Shown: piece after piece, positions 1-9,786 of the stretch | Layout: every line of letters starts with the position of its first letter | Position numbering within the stretch: position 1 is the first letter of the stretch | Origin: Actinomyces sp. oral taxon 448 str. F0400 | Lineage (GTDB): Bacteria; Actinomycetota; Actinomycetes; Actinomycetales; Actinomycetaceae | NCBI RefSeq assembly: GCF_000220835.1 | Contig: NZ_GL985606.1 | Span: 1,871,861-1,935,860 of the forward strand | Direction of reading: 5' to 3' | Length of the DNA stretch: 64,000 nt | Program-made: the position numbers and the translations under genes | Notes under the pieces: generated by a model | What the model saw: the letters and a program-made list of their open reading frames with translations, nothing else | Databases searched by the model: none | Told to the model about the DNA's origin: nothing

Positions 1-2522
1 ACCACGAGGGGCCGGTCGCCCGCCGTACCGGCCACGGCCACGACGATCGGCTCGGAGTCGGGCAGGCGCCCGCGCACATCCAGGGCGAGGCCGCGCAGCG
101 CATCTGCTGAACCGACGTCGCCCGCGTTCGCGGCTACGACGAGGTAGTCACCCGTGCGGGTGGCCGCGGCCGCGAGCTCCGTCGCATGCGAGGCCAGCGC
201 CGCCTGCTGGGCGGCGGAGAGTCTCTTCTCCGTTTCCTTCAGCCGGCCCATGAGGGAGGCCACGCGCTCGGGCAGCTCCTCGGCCCGTCCGCCCACCAGA
301 GCGGACAGCTGGGAGACCAGCGCGTGCTCCTTGTGCTGGAGCCGGTAGGCCGAGTCCGCCACGAGCGCATCGATGCGTCGCACACCTGAGCCGATGGATC
401 CCTCGCCCAGCAGGGTGATCCGGCCGATGTGACCGGTGGAGGGCACGTGGGTGCCGCCGCACAGCTCCTTGTCGAAGTCGTCCCCAATGGTGACCACGCG
501 CACCCGGCTGCCGTATTTCTCACCGAACAGGGCGATCGCACCGGACTGCCGCGCCTCCTCCAGCGACATCACCTCGGTGGTCACTGCGAGGTCATCGGCG
601 ACCCTGTCGTTGACAAGGGATTCGATGTCGTCCATCTGAGTGCCGCTGACCGCCGAGGAGTGGCGGAAGTCGAAACGCAGGCGGGCCGGCGAATTCTCGG
701 ACCCGGCTTGCGGAGCGTCGGGGGAGACCACCCGGCGCAGCCCGGCGTAGACCATGTGAGTGGAGGTGTGAGCGCGGGCGATGGCCAGGCGGCGTACGAC
801 GTCGATCTGCGCATAGGCGCGCTCCCCCACCGCCGCCGTGCCCTCTGTGAGGGTCCCGCGGTGGACGGACAGCCCCTTGACGGGGGCCTGGACATCATGG
901 ACCTCGATGACGCCGCCATCGGCCAGGCGGATGGTGCCGTGGTCGGCGAGCTGGCCGCCCATCTCAGCGTAGAAGGGGGTGCGGTCCAGGACGACCTCCA
1001 CCTCGGCGGGGGCGGTGGCCGCCGGCTCCGGGCGACCGTCGACGAGCAGGCCGGTGACAGTGGCGTCGGCCGCCGACTCGGTGTACCCCAGGAAGACCGA
1101 GGGGCCCCCCATGGACTTCTCGATCTCATGGAAGACGCGCACATCCGACAAGCCGGCCTTCTTGGTGCGCGCGTCCCTACGGGCGCGCTCCTTCTGCTGC
1201 TCCATGAGGGCGCGGAACTCGGCCTCGTCGACCTCGACCCCCTGTTCGGCGGCCATCTCCAGGGTCAGGTCGATGGGGAACCCGTACGTGTCGTGCAGGG
1301 CGAAAGCCCGGTCGCCGCCGAGCACCGGTCTGCCCGGGCGGCTCTTGGCGTCGGCGACCGCCGTGTCGAGAATGGCGGTGCCCGCGGCCAGGGTGCGTCT
1401 GAAGGCGTCCTCCTCTGCGTAGGCGACCTGGCGGATCGTCTCCCAGTTCGTCTCGAGTTCGGGGTACGAGGCCTTCATAGCGTCCTTCGACGCGGTGAGC
1501 AGGATCGGCAGAGCGGCCTCGTCCACGCCGAGCAGACGCATGGAGCGCACCGCTCGGCGAATGAGACGGCGCAGGACGTAGCCGCGTCCGTCGTTGCCCG
1601 GGCGCACTCCGTCCCCGATGAGCATGAGCGAGGAACGGACGTGATCGGCCACCACCCGCATGCGCACGTCGTCGAGGTGGGCCTGCCCGGCCGTCGGCCC
1701 CGCGGAGCCGCGCCCGTAGGACTTGCCGGACATCTCCTCGGCGGCGGCGATGACGGGGTAGACCTCGTCGATCTCGTACATATTGGGCTTGTCCTGCATG
1801 ACGAAGGCGAGGCGCTCCAAGCCGGCGCCGGTGTCGATCGCCGTGCGGTCGAGTTTGCCTACCAGTTCGAAGTCGTGGCCTCGGCCCTCGCCGCGGACGA
1901 ACTCGTCGAAGACGAGATTCCAGACCTCCAGAAAGCGGTCCCCCTGCGCATCGGTCGCGGGGCCGCCGTCGGGGCCGTAGTCGCTGCCGCGGTCGTAGTG
2001 GATCTCGCAGCACGAGCCGGCCGGACCGGGCTGACCGGTGGACCAGGAGATCTCCTCGAAGGGTAGCTTTTGGACGTGCGCCTCGGGTACGCCGATGACG
2101 CGGGTCCAGTGGTCGAAGGAGACTCGGTCCTCCTCCCAGATCGTCATCCACAGCCGGTCGCCGTCCAACTCGTAGCAGCCCTCGTTCCTGGACCCGGTCA
2201 GCAGCCTCCAGGCGTAGTCGATCGCCCCCTCCTTGAAGTAGTCGCCGAAGGAGAAGTTGCCGTTCATCTGGAAGAACGTGCCGTGACGGGTGGTGACGCC
2301 GACATTGTCGATGTCGTTGGTGCGGATGCATTTCTGCACGCTGGCGGCCCGCGGCCAAGGAGGGGGCTCCGTGCCCAGGATGTAGGGGATGAACGGGACC
2401 ATGCCGGCCACGGTGAACAGGATCGAGGGCTCTGGGGAGACCAGAGATACGGAGGGGCGGATCTCATGCCCGTTCGCGGCGAAGTAGTCGAGCCAGCGGG
2501 TGCGGATCTCGGAAGTGCGCAT
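1..2522 (-). CDS. alaS: alanine--tRNA ligase, C-terminus cut by window edge
   Basis: Class II alanyl-tRNA synthetase, which charges tRNA-Ala in the cytoplasm. The frame opens at the ATG at 2522 with MRTSEIRTRWLDYFAANGHE, the usual AlaS N-terminus, and runs off the window after about 840 residues, so only the end of the C-terminal (DHHA1-type) region is missing. The editing and metal-binding motifs are present: HxxxH at residues 585-589 (HTSTH, near base 760) and CGGTH at residues 688-692 (near base 450). It lies 218 bases downstream of rpsD on the same strand, the common actinobacterial order rarA, rpsD, alaS. Function is certain from the motifs; only the missing end limits the call. Confidence 0.97.
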   Translation of the reverse strand, partial: MRTSEIRTRWLDYFAANGHEIRPSVSLVSPEPSILFTVAGMVPFIPYILGTEPPPWPRAASVQKCIRTNDIDNVGVTTRHGTFFQMNGNFSFGDYFKEGAIDYAWRLLTGSRNEGCYELDGDRLWMTIWEEDRVSFDHWTRVIGVPEAHVQKLPFEEISWSTGQPGPAGSCCEIHYDRGSDYGPDGGPATDAQGDRFLEVWNLVFDEFVRGEGRGHDFELVGKLDRTAIDTGAGLERLAFVMQDKPNMYEIDEVYPVIAAAEEMSGKSYGRGSAGPTAGQAHLDDVRMRVVADHVRSSLMLIGDGVRPGNDGRGYVLRRLIRRAVRSMRLLGVDEAALPILLTASKDAMKASYPELETNWETIRQVAYAEEDAFRRTLAAGTAILDTAVADAKSRPGRPVLGGDRAFALHDTYGFPIDLTLEMAAEQGVEVDEAEFRALMEQQKERARRDARTKKAGLSDVRVFHEIEKSMGGPSVFLGYTESAADATVTGLLVDGRPEPAATAPAEVEVVLDRTPFYAEMGGQLADHGTIRLADGGVIEVHDVQAPVKGLSVHRGTLTEGTAAVGERAYAQIDVVRRLAIARAHTSTHMVYAGLRRVVSPDAPQAGSENSPARLRFDFRHSSAVSGTQMDDIESLVNDRVADDLAVTTEVMSLEEARQSGAIALFGEKYGSRVRVVTIGDDFDKELCGGTHVPSTGHIGRITLLGEGSIGSGVRRIDALVADSAYRLQHKEHALVSQLSALVGGRAEELPERVASLMGRLKETEKRLSAAQQAALASHATELAAAATRTGDYLVVAANAGDVGSADALRGLALDVRGRLPDSEPIVVAVAGTAGDRPLV

Positions 2523-2685
2523 GGAGTTCCTCGGTTCCTCGCGTATGTGCGTGGTGGTCATGGGGCCGCCCGGCGGAGGCGGGGTGCTGCAGGCGGCTGC
2601 GGATGTTGAAGCGATCGATGGACAGTGGTCGGCGCAGACGGCGGGTCGGGGTGAGAGTACTCCCCGATCGCCTCCGAACGCGCGA

Positions 2686-2716
2686 ACGCCCCGAACCGAC
2701 GGGTGGTTCGGGGCGT
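2686..2716 (-). terminator. rpsD terminator hairpin
   Basis: A perfect 12-bp inverted repeat (ACGCCCCGAACC at 2686-2697, complement at 2705-2716) with a 7-base loop lies 25 bases after the rpsD stop. No T-tract follows, as is common in GC-rich actinobacteria. It may also reduce read-through into alaS. Confidence 0.65.
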
Positions 2717-2740
2717 CCCGAGCGCTGCGTCGCGTGGGGC

Positions 2741-3364
2741 TCAGCGCGAGTAGTACTCGACGACCATCTGGACGTCGCAGGTCACGGGGACCTCGTCCCG
2801 CTTGGGGCGGCGCACGAGTGTGGCGGACAGCTTCTCCAATTCGACGCTCAGGTAGTCGGGCACGGGCGGCAGGACGTCCCGGTGGGTGCCGGCGGCGGCG
2901 GCCTGGAAGGGCACCATGACCTGCGAGCGCGGGCGGACCTGGATGGTCTGGCCGGGCTTGACGCGGAAGGAGGGACGGTCCACGATCCTGCCGTCGACGA
3001 GGATGTGACGGTGGACGACACTCTGACGGGCCTGGGCGATGGTGCGAGTGAAGCCGGAGCGCAGTACGAGGGCGTCCAGACGCATCTCGAGCAGTTCGAC
3101 CAGGGACTCACCGGTCAGACCCTTCTCACGGCGCGCCTCTTCGAAGACGCGCTGGAGCTGAGCTTCGCGGATGCCGTACTGGGCGCGCAGACGCTGCTTC
3201 TCCTTCAGGCGGACGGCGTAGTCCGATTCGGCTCGCCGACGGGCGCGGCCGTGCTCACCGGGGCCGTAGGGCCGCTTCTCGAAGTAGCGCACGGCCTTGG
3301 GGGTCAACGGGATGCCGAGGGCGCGGGAGAGGCGCACCTGACGGCGGGAGCGGGAGGAGCTCAT
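2741..3364 (-). CDS. rpsD: 30S ribosomal protein S4
   Basis: Primary 16S rRNA-binding protein of the small subunit, 207 residues (usual length 200-210). The frame stays open upstream, but the ATG at 3364 gives the conserved start MSSSRSRRQVRLSRALGIPL. The S4 RNA-binding domain covers about residues 95-155 (LEMRLDALVLRSGF, then HRHILVDGRIV). An AGGAAG-like ribosome site lies about ten bases upstream. This copy lacks the zinc-binding Cys cluster of the C+ form of S4 and is therefore the C- type. It sits between rarA and alaS, apparently as a single transcription unit. Confidence 0.97.
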   Translation of the reverse strand: MSSSRSRRQVRLSRALGIPLTPKAVRYFEKRPYGPGEHGRARRRAESDYAVRLKEKQRLRAQYGIREAQLQRVFEEARREKGLTGESLVELLEMRLDALVLRSGFTRTIAQARQSVVHRHILVDGRIVDRPSFRVKPGQTIQVRPRSQVMVPFQAAAAGTHRDVLPPVPDYLSVELEKLSATLVRRPKRDEVPVTCDVQMVVEYYSR

Positions 3365-3742
3365 GAATCTGTCGTCTTCCTGTCGGAGTGATCGCACATC
3401 GCGGGCGAGTCTGCCGCGACGCGGGGTCAGCCTGCGTGGGCCGGGACCCCAGGAGTGCTGCGTCGTGCGGCGATAACCGCCCGACGACAGCCCGAGAACT
3501 TTAGCTGCCTGCGGACCGCCCGCGCATCTGGGAGCGCATCGATGTGAGCGGATCCTCAGGCCCATCGATTCTCGCCGCATCGGGGACCGTGATGTCCTCG
3601 GCGCCCCGACCCTCTCCGGCGCCTGCGCCGACCAGTCCGGCCGGGAGCCCCGCCGCGGTTCCTGGCCACCGGGCTCGGTGGCATCCGGCCCGGTCTCAGA
3701 ATCCGCCGGCCCTCGGGGGCGTCGGGGCGCACGGGCGGCGCC
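3365..3742. other. 378-base intergenic region upstream of rpsD
   Basis: This stretch between the rarA stop and the rpsD start should hold the rpsD promoter and leader. A TAAAGT-like -10 on the minus strand near 3500 is the only promoter-like element I see. Open frames here lack protein-like composition. No convincing RNA gene or repeat is visible. Confidence 0.4.
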
Positions 3743-5164
3743 TCAGCGATCCAGGATGCGGCGAACGGCCTCCAAACGAGAGGCGAGCTGCTTCTCGAAG
3801 CCGTTGCCGGTCGGCTCGTAGTAGCGTCGCCCGGCCAGTTCGTCGGGCAGGTAGCGCTGGGCGACGACGCCGTGGGGGAAGTCGTGCGGATAGAGATAGT
3901 CGCGTCCGTGGCCCAGGCGCTCGGCACCGGCGTAGTGGGCGTCGCGCAGGTGAGCGGGAACCTGGCCAAGACGACCGGCGCGCACGTCCGCCATGGCCTG
4001 GCCGATGCCCGTGGTCACCGCGTTCGACTTCGGAGCGGTCGCCACCGCCAGAGCCGCCTCGGCCAGGACCAGTTGTGCCTCGGGCATGCCGATGAGAGCG
4101 ACCGCCTGCTGGACGGCCACCGCGGTGGACAGCACGGTCGGGTCGGCCAGGCCCACGTCCTCGGCCGCGTGGATCGTGATGCGCCGCGCGATGTAACGAG
4201 GATCTTCCCCGGCGGCGATCATGCGGGCCAGGTAGTGGAGTGTGGCGTCGGGGTCGGAGCCCCGCATGGACTTGATGAAGGCGCTGACGACGTCGTAGTG
4301 CTGGTCTCCCGCCCGGTCGTAGCGTACGGCGGCGACGTCGGCGGCGTGCTCGACGTCCTCAAGGGTGACGACGGGGGTCTCCTGCTCGTCAGCGGCGCGC
4401 CCCGTGCCGACCGGCGGACGTCCGTCCCCGGCCAGCACGGCCCCGGCTGCGACCTCCAGGACGGTCAGGGACTTGCGTGCGTCCGAACCCGCCATGCGCA
4501 CGATCTGCTCGCGGGCGTCATCGTCGACGGAGACGGTCCCGGCCAGCCCGCGCTCGTCGGCCACTGCTCGGTCGATCAGCCTCCGGACCGCCTCGACGTC
4601 CAGAGGCCGGAGGGTGAGCAGCAGGGAGCGCGACAGCAGCGGGGAGACCACCGAGAAACTCGGGTTCTCCGTGGTGGCGGCCATGAGGGTGACCCAGCGG
4701 TTCTCGACGCTGGGCAGCAGGGCGTCCTGCTGGGATCGGGAGAAGCGGTGGACCTCGTCGATGAAGAGGACGGTCTCCTCACCGCCGGCGACCAGACGTC
4801 GCCGGGCGTCGGAGACAACCTGACGAATGTCCCCGACACCGGCGGTCACCGCGGACAGCTCGACGAAGCGGCGCTCGCTCCCCCGTGCCACGAGGTAGGC
4901 CAGGGTCGTCTTGCCGGTACCCGGGGGGCCCCACAGGATGACGCTGGCCACGCCGGCTCCGCCGGCTCCGCCGGCCCCGCGGTCGCGGTCGCGGGGCGGG
5001 TCGACCAGTCGGCGCAGCGGTGATCCCGGGACGAGAAGGTGGTCCTGGCCGACGACCTCGTCTAAGGTGCGCGGACGCATGCGCACGGCCAGCGGGGCGC
5101 GGGAGTCCAGCGGCACGCCGACGTCGTCGGTCCCGGCGCTCTCGAACAGGTCCATGTCCCCCAT
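3743..5164 (-). CDS. rarA: replication-associated recombination protein A (AAA ATPase)
   Basis: RarA/MgsA (WRNIP1 family) acts at stalled replication forks. The 473-residue frame has Walker A at residues 79-87 (GPPGTGKTT), Walker B at 131-138 (TVLFIDEV) and the sensor stretch AATTENPSF, followed by the C-terminal tetramerisation region ([19 protein letters not shown]). The start is either the ATG at 5164 or the next one three codons on; GGAGG lies about 20 bases before the first. A Pro/Asp/Arg/Gly/Ala-rich insert at about residues 56-73 comes from simple repeats in the DNA (gccggctcc units and gcggtc units, 4952-4994). It is the standard neighbour of rpsD, alaS and aspS in this phylum. Confidence 0.95.
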   Translation of the reverse strand: MGDMDLFESAGTDDVGVPLDSRAPLAVRMRPRTLDEVVGQDHLLVPGSPLRRLVDPPRDRDRGAGGAGGAGVASVILWGPPGTGKTTLAYLVARGSERRFVELSAVTAGVGDIRQVVSDARRRLVAGGEETVLFIDEVHRFSRSQQDALLPSVENRWVTLMAATTENPSFSVVSPLLSRSLLLTLRPLDVEAVRRLIDRAVADERGLAGTVSVDDDAREQIVRMAGSDARKSLTVLEVAAGAVLAGDGRPPVGTGRAADEQETPVVTLEDVEHAADVAAVRYDRAGDQHYDVVSAFIKSMRGSDPDATLHYLARMIAAGEDPRYIARRITIHAAEDVGLADPTVLSTAVAVQQAVALIGMPEAQLVLAEAALAVATAPKSNAVTTGIGQAMADVRAGRLGQVPAHLRDAHYAGAERLGHGRDYLYPHDFPHGVVAQRYLPDELAGRRYYEPTGNGFEKQLASRLEAVRRILDR

Positions 5165-5318
5165 GGGTCGACCTTAGTCGTGCCCGCCTCCTGACGGCCT
5201 CGACGGGCCCCTGCGCCTCGCCGGCGTCGACGGCTCGAACGCATCGAGGCCGGTCCGTGACACCGCCGTAACACCGTCCGTCCGCGGGGCGGGCCGGTCC
5301 GTCTGCGACAATGCCCCT

Positions 5319-7628
5319 ATGCTCGCCTGGCTCTCCCGTCGCGTCGTCAAGGACGCCTGGTACGTCGTCGGTACGTGGGCGGTGCTCGCCGTCGTCCTCC
5401 TGACCGTCTGCCTGGGCGGCCTCGGGGGCGCGGGCCTGTTCGGCCAGCTGGAGACCGGCGATTCATCGGTGCCGAGGGCCCAGAGCGCTCGGGGTGAGCA
5501 GGTCTTGCGCACCCTGTCCGGCGACTCGCAGACCGTGAGCCTGCTGGTCACGGGCATCGACATCTCGGACACCGGGACTCAGCAGGAGGTCGCCTCGGCT
5601 CTGACCGGGGCGCATGCCGACCTGCGCGCGCTGGTGGGCGAGCAGAACGTGCTCGATCCCTTCGTGGTCCCCGGCATGCTCTCGGAACCCGCGGCGCAGG
5701 CCCTGGCCTCCGCCGACCTGGACGGCTTCCTCATGATCGTGACCGTCAATCCCAACGGGAGCAAGGTGGCCCCGGCGGGAGACAGAGCCTATGCGGCCGA
5801 GGTCGCGAGCCTGGTCTCCAAAGTCGAGTCCCGTCTGGAGGAGATCCCTGACGAGCTGCACGCCGTCAGCCCAGCGGCGACTGGCGTGGTCTCGGACGAC
5901 GCGCTCGTCTCGCGGGCGGTCGACGATCGGGTCGAGAAGGATCTGGTCCGCGGGGGGCTCATCTGCTTGCCTCTGGTTCTCCTGGTTATGACGCTGGTCC
6001 TGGACGGCCCCCTCGCCGCCGTCGCCCCCTTGCTCGGCGGGCTGGTCCAGGTCGCCGGCTCGCTGGGGGTGTTCTACGCGCTCGATCTGGTCAACGGGTT
6101 GTCGCCCTTCGTCGTCGCCACCGCTTCAGCCCTCGGACTGGCCCTGTCTCTCGGCTACGGGCTGATCCTGACCCGCCGCTACCTCGAGGAGCTGGCCCGC
6201 CAGGACGAGGACGACTCAGCGGCCTACGGCCTCCGGCGCCGCCGACGCACCGGTCGCCGCGACCCGCTCGTCGCCGACTGCATGACGACGGCGCTGACCA
6301 CGGCGGGGCGCACCGCGCTGTTTTCCGGGTTGACGGTGGCCGCGTCATTGGCGGGGCTGACGCTCATGGGAGCCGACGTTCTGTGGTCCGTCGGCGTGGC
6401 GGGTACGCTCGCCGCCCTGGTCGCCGTTGCGGCGGCCCTGACGCTGGTCCCGGCGCTGCTGGTGCTCATGGGCAGGCGGCTCCAGCGCCCCTCGCTCCTG
6501 CGGCGGGCGATGGGCCGATCCTCATTCCCGCGCTCCGAGATCGCCTCCGGGCGGATCGGGGGCCCGGCCTGGATCGCCCGCCAGGTGCGACGCATGCCCT
6601 GGGTGGCGGCCGTCGCCGGCATTGCCCTCCTGATCGTCCTGGCCTCGCCTCTACATGATCTGCGCATGCTGACCTCCACCACCGAGCTCCTGCCGGCTCA
6701 CTCCGATCAGCGCACGTATCTCCAGCTCCTGCAGGACGACTACCCGGCGGCCACGCAGGCTGAGGAGGACGCCACCCTCATCGTCGCGTCGACGGGCGAG
6801 CGGGTAACGTCCTACATCAACGAGCAGGTCGCCGCCACGAACGGGGTGACCCAGGTGCTCCGGTCGGCGACCGCCGGCAGCTACACGGTGGTCTACCTCG
6901 ACCTGGAGGGCGAGGCCTCTTCGGTCACCGCTGAGAAGGCGGTCGCTGCGATCCGCTCCCTCCAGGCGCCGGCGGACATGTGGGTCACGGGGCAGGCCGC
7001 CACTCAGCTCGACTTCCATCAGGCCGTCGTTCACGGGGCGCCGTGGGCGGCGAGTGTGCTCGTGCCGGCGAGCGTGGTGTTCCTGTTCCTGATGAGCGGG
7101 TCGGTGATCGCGCCGCTTCGGGCGCTGCTGGTCAACGCCGTCTGCCTGGCGGCCTGCCTGGGGATCACCGTATGGGTCTTCCAGGGCGGTCGTCTCAGCG
7201 GGCTGCTCGGCTTCACCCCGATCGGTGGGATCGAGGCCGGCGCGGTCGTCGCGGCCGCCGGCGTGGGCCTGGCCCTGACGATGAGCATCGACGTGTTCGT
7301 CCTGGACCGGATCAAGGAGTGCCGGGACGCCGGTGACGGCGATGACGCCGCGGTCGAGCGGGGACTGCAGCGCTCGGGGCGCGCCGTGACCGCGGCGGCT
7401 CTGGTAATGGCGGTCGTGTTCCTCTGCCTCGTAACGAGCGACCTGCTCATGGTCAAGGAGATCGGCCTGGCGCTGGCCACCGCGGTGACGCTGGAGGCCA
7501 CCGTGACGCGCATGCTCCTGGTGCCCGCGACCATGAGCCTGCTCGGCCGCTGGAGCTGGTGGGCGCCGCAGCGCCTGAGGCGCATAGACGACGGCCCGCC
7601 CCGGTCCCCTACGACGAATGACTCATGA
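5319..7628 (+). CDS. MMPL/RND-family membrane transporter
   Basis: 769 residues with the two-halved RND layout: a first helix at about residues 15-37, a large outside loop to about 205, a bundle of helices at about 213-390, then a second helix near 430, a second loop and a final bundle. MMPL proteins of actinobacteria export lipids or other hydrophobic molecules; the substrate cannot be read from the sequence. The second bundle carries an acidic TM motif (MSIDVFVLDRIKE) expected of proton-coupled transport. It is divergent from rarA with 154 bases between them and ends beside the remnant permeases on the opposite strand. No regulator is adjacent. Confidence 0.85.
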   Translation: MLAWLSRRVVKDAWYVVGTWAVLAVVLLTVCLGGLGGAGLFGQLETGDSSVPRAQSARGEQVLRTLSGDSQTVSLLVTGIDISDTGTQQEVASALTGAHADLRALVGEQNVLDPFVVPGMLSEPAAQALASADLDGFLMIVTVNPNGSKVAPAGDRAYAAEVASLVSKVESRLEEIPDELHAVSPAATGVVSDDALVSRAVDDRVEKDLVRGGLICLPLVLLVMTLVLDGPLAAVAPLLGGLVQVAGSLGVFYALDLVNGLSPFVVATASALGLALSLGYGLILTRRYLEELARQDEDDSAAYGLRRRRRTGRRDPLVADCMTTALTTAGRTALFSGLTVAASLAGLTLMGADVLWSVGVAGTLAALVAVAAALTLVPALLVLMGRRLQRPSLLRRAMGRSSFPRSEIASGRIGGPAWIARQVRRMPWVAAVAGIALLIVLASPLHDLRMLTSTTELLPAHSDQRTYLQLLQDDYPAATQAEEDATLIVASTGERVTSYINEQVAATNGVTQVLRSATAGSYTVVYLDLEGEASSVTAEKAVAAIRSLQAPADMWVTGQAATQLDFHQAVVHGAPWAASVLVPASVVFLFLMSGSVIAPLRALLVNAVCLAACLGITVWVFQGGRLSGLLGFTPIGGIEAGAVVAAAGVGLALTMSIDVFVLDRIKECRDAGDGDDAAVERGLQRSGRAVTAAALVMAVVFLCLVTSDLLMVKEIGLALATAVTLEATVTRMLLVPATMSLLGRWSWWAPQRLRRIDDGPPRSPTTNDS

Positions 7629-7630
7629 CT

Positions 7631-7960
7631 CATGGGGTGGCCCGTCCGCCCGGCTCCCACGAGCTGCATGAGGTAGAGGCCGCCGACGGCCGAGGTGATA
7701 AGTCCCACCGGGATCTGGAAGGAACTGAGCAGACGGCCCGCCACGAGGTCCGACAGCGTCAGCAGCACCGCTCCGCCCCCGAAGGAAGGCAGGACGCCGA
7801 GCCCCGAGACACGCGAGAACCTCCGGGCGACCTGCGGGGCAGCCAGGGCGAGGAATCCGATCGGCCCGGTCGCCGTCACGCAGGCGGAGGCGAGAACGAC
7901 ACCGTAGCCGATCAGCACGACTCGTGTGCGCCTGGGCCTCAATCCGAGACCGGCGGCGGT
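7631..7960 (-). pseudogene. remnant of second siderophore permease (FepG/FecD-like), C-terminal part
   Basis: The minus strand encodes a clear FecCD-family C-terminus in one frame: ATGPIGFLALAAPQVARRF, then a DLVAGR helix and the end of the last helix (GLYLMQLV). The 'ALAAPQ-ARR' form is typical of the second of two siderophore permeases. Its first 250 or so residues are missing, and the start of the piece abuts the remains of the first permease in another frame. The frame also lacks its own stop and runs on into the antisense of the MMPL gene. I read it as the surviving tail of a second permease gene after a deletion. Confidence 0.75.
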
Positions 7961-7969
7961 GTCGTCCCC

Positions 7970-8704
7970 CCGTCTCCAGGATGCTTCTGCGAGGGCGCGG
8001 GCTCAGCTCCCTCCTGACGGCGAGCAGGAGGAGGACGGGCGCCCCGACGAACGAAGGACAAGGGCCGACGGCCGCGGTGGCGCCTCCGCACAGCAGCGTG
8101 ATGGCAAGGGGCCGACGCCCGGGTCGCCATGAGGTCGGCGCCCAGCGCTATGGCCTGCTCCTCGCCGAGGGCCAGTGCGTTCAATCCGCGGGCCGAGCCG
8201 ACTGCGAGGACTAGACCGACCAGGAGGAGCGGAGCGATGCGCGTCAGTACGAAAGCGTCCCGGCCCTCCAGCGAGCCGACCACCTAGAAACGGTAGGAGT
8301 CGAAGGCCCGGGAGTCGTACATGGTGATCGTCCCCGTCACCGAGGACAATGCCGCGCTCAGGGCAACTCCGGCCAGGACGAGGCGAGCGATCCGGTCTCG
8401 ATCGTGCGGTGGGAGATCGTGTAGACCGCCGCCGCGGCGCAGCCGGCGCCGAGTAGGGCGAAGGGCGTGTACTGCCCGATCTCGGGCAGGCCGAGTGCGC
8501 TAATCGCCAGGATCACCCCGAGGGCGGCGCCGGCGTTGACTCCCAGGATCCCGGGTTCGGGGACGGGGACAGCGTCCGCGAGCCCAGCGCCAGACTCATC
8601 GCAAGCAGCAGTGCGATGAGAAGGACGGGCACGAGGACGACTGCTGCGCTCCGGACGACGGACCTGAGACGCGTCGCACGACGCAGGATGCCGGTCTGTC
8701 TCAT
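7970..8704 (-). pseudogene. remnant of first siderophore permease (FepD/FecC-like)
   Basis: Starting at the ATG at 8704, three minus-strand frames carry successive parts of one FecCD permease: an N-terminal helix (VVLVPVLLIALLLAMSLALG), then PGILGVNAGAALGV, then RLVLAGVALSAALSS followed by the usual SYRF-W-VVGSLEGRD block. Frameshifts fall near 8590 and 8395 and again after about 8110. In the last block the conserved Trp is a TAG stop (8284-8286), one base from TGG. With at least three frameshifts and a nonsense codon, this is a dead gene. It is divergent from the binding-protein gene across a DtxR-like operator. Confidence 0.85.
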
Positions 8705-8708
8705 ATAG

Positions 8709-8727
8709 AAAAGTTAGCCTCACCATA
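8709..8727. promoter_or_regulatory. DtxR/IdeR-like iron box
   Basis: The 19 bases AAAAGTTAGCCTCACCATA match the DtxR/IdeR consensus (TTAGGTTAGSCTAACCTAA) strongly in the centre (GTTAGCCT-ACC) and weakly at the edges. The box fills the 28-base gap between the divergent permease (8704) and binding-protein (8733) starts, which would make both transcripts nearly leaderless. Position and sequence fit iron-dependent repression of a siderophore-uptake locus. Confidence 0.65.
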
Positions 8728-8732
8728 CGTTT

Positions 8733-9769
8733 ATGGCTTCGTCCCCCGTCACACGCTCCTGGTGGGCGGCGCGCTGTCCGCCCTGGACGCCCTGTGCGCC
8801 TGCTCGTCCTCGGGCGGCGCATCCACCGACGCGGCCGGCACGGCCTCCTCCGAGCAGCCCGCCGCCACCGTTCCGACGCAAATGGAAGAGGGCATGGGCT
8901 TGGACGCGGCCGACGGCGTCTTCCCCCGCGCGGTCATCCGCTACCAGGGCGAGAGCATGATCAACGCCGCACCGACGAACGTCGTGGTCATCGGCACCGG
9001 ACAGGCCGATGCGCTGCTGGCTCTCGGGTTCTGTCCGATCGGTGCGGCGGCGCCCTCCGGTGCGGAGGATCCCATCACCCAATACCTTAAGGGCGCCCAC
9101 CCGGACCAGGCCGGGGCTATCGCGACGATCACCTCCGTCGGCTCGCGCAACAGTCCGCACACCGAGGCCATCGGGAACCTGCGCCCTGATCTCATCGCGA
9201 CCAACGCCTCGGGTAAGGACGACGCCGACACCCTCTACCGGTCCCTGACCCGGATCGCTCCGACCGTCTCGATGCATAGTACCGGCCAGTACTGGAGGAC
9301 AGACTTCCTCCTGCTCGCCGACGCCCTAGGCAAGCGGGAGGAGACCCAGCGCATGCTCGACGCCTCCACCGCCGAGGCCGCCCGGAGAGGGACCGCACTG
9401 GAGCGAACGGCGACCATCTCCCTGCTGCGCAGCGGTCAGGACAAGCTCCACATCTTCGGCCCTCTGTCCTTCGCCGACTCCGTGGTCGCGGACCTGGGCC
9501 TGGCCCGTCTGAAGGCGCAGCAGTTCACCGACGGTGTTTCCCAGGACATCTCCGCGGAAACCCTCGACCAGGCCGACGGCGACTGGCTCTTCTACGGCGT
9601 CCAGAGCAGGGATACCGCCGGCCTGACCGGCGAGAAGCTGTGGCCGTCCCTGTCCGCGGTGGCCGCGGGCCGCGCGGTCGAGGTCGACCACGACCCGTTC
9701 TTCCTCAACGCCGGCCCGACAGCCGCGCGCGTCGTGATGGACACGCTCACCTCGGCACTGTCCGCGTGA
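8733..9769 (+). pseudogene. iron-siderophore binding lipoprotein with frameshifted signal peptide
   Basis: From about 8757 to the stop at 9769 the frame encodes a full periplasmic-binding-protein type III (FhuD/FepB-like) domain, including INAAPTNVVVIGTGQADALL and a C-terminal DPFFLNAGPTAARVV. A lipoprotein signal is visible (LLVGGALSALDALCAC). The only ATG with a suitable basic N-terminus, at 8733 next to the iron box, is in another frame, so a frameshift at about 8750-8757 separates start and signal peptide. A GTG at 8762 could start the frame but would lose the charged N-region. The domain itself looks undamaged, so the break is recent or a sequence error. The partner permeases and ATPase are clearly broken. 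Confidence 0.75.
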
Positions 9770-9786
9770 GTCCCCGCGAGGATGCC

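Noticed and set aside
429-2066. Long plus-strand open frame opposite alaS
   Set aside because: Codon structure of alaS on the other strand in GC-rich DNA keeps antisense frames open; the translation has no family likeness and the minus-strand product is certain.
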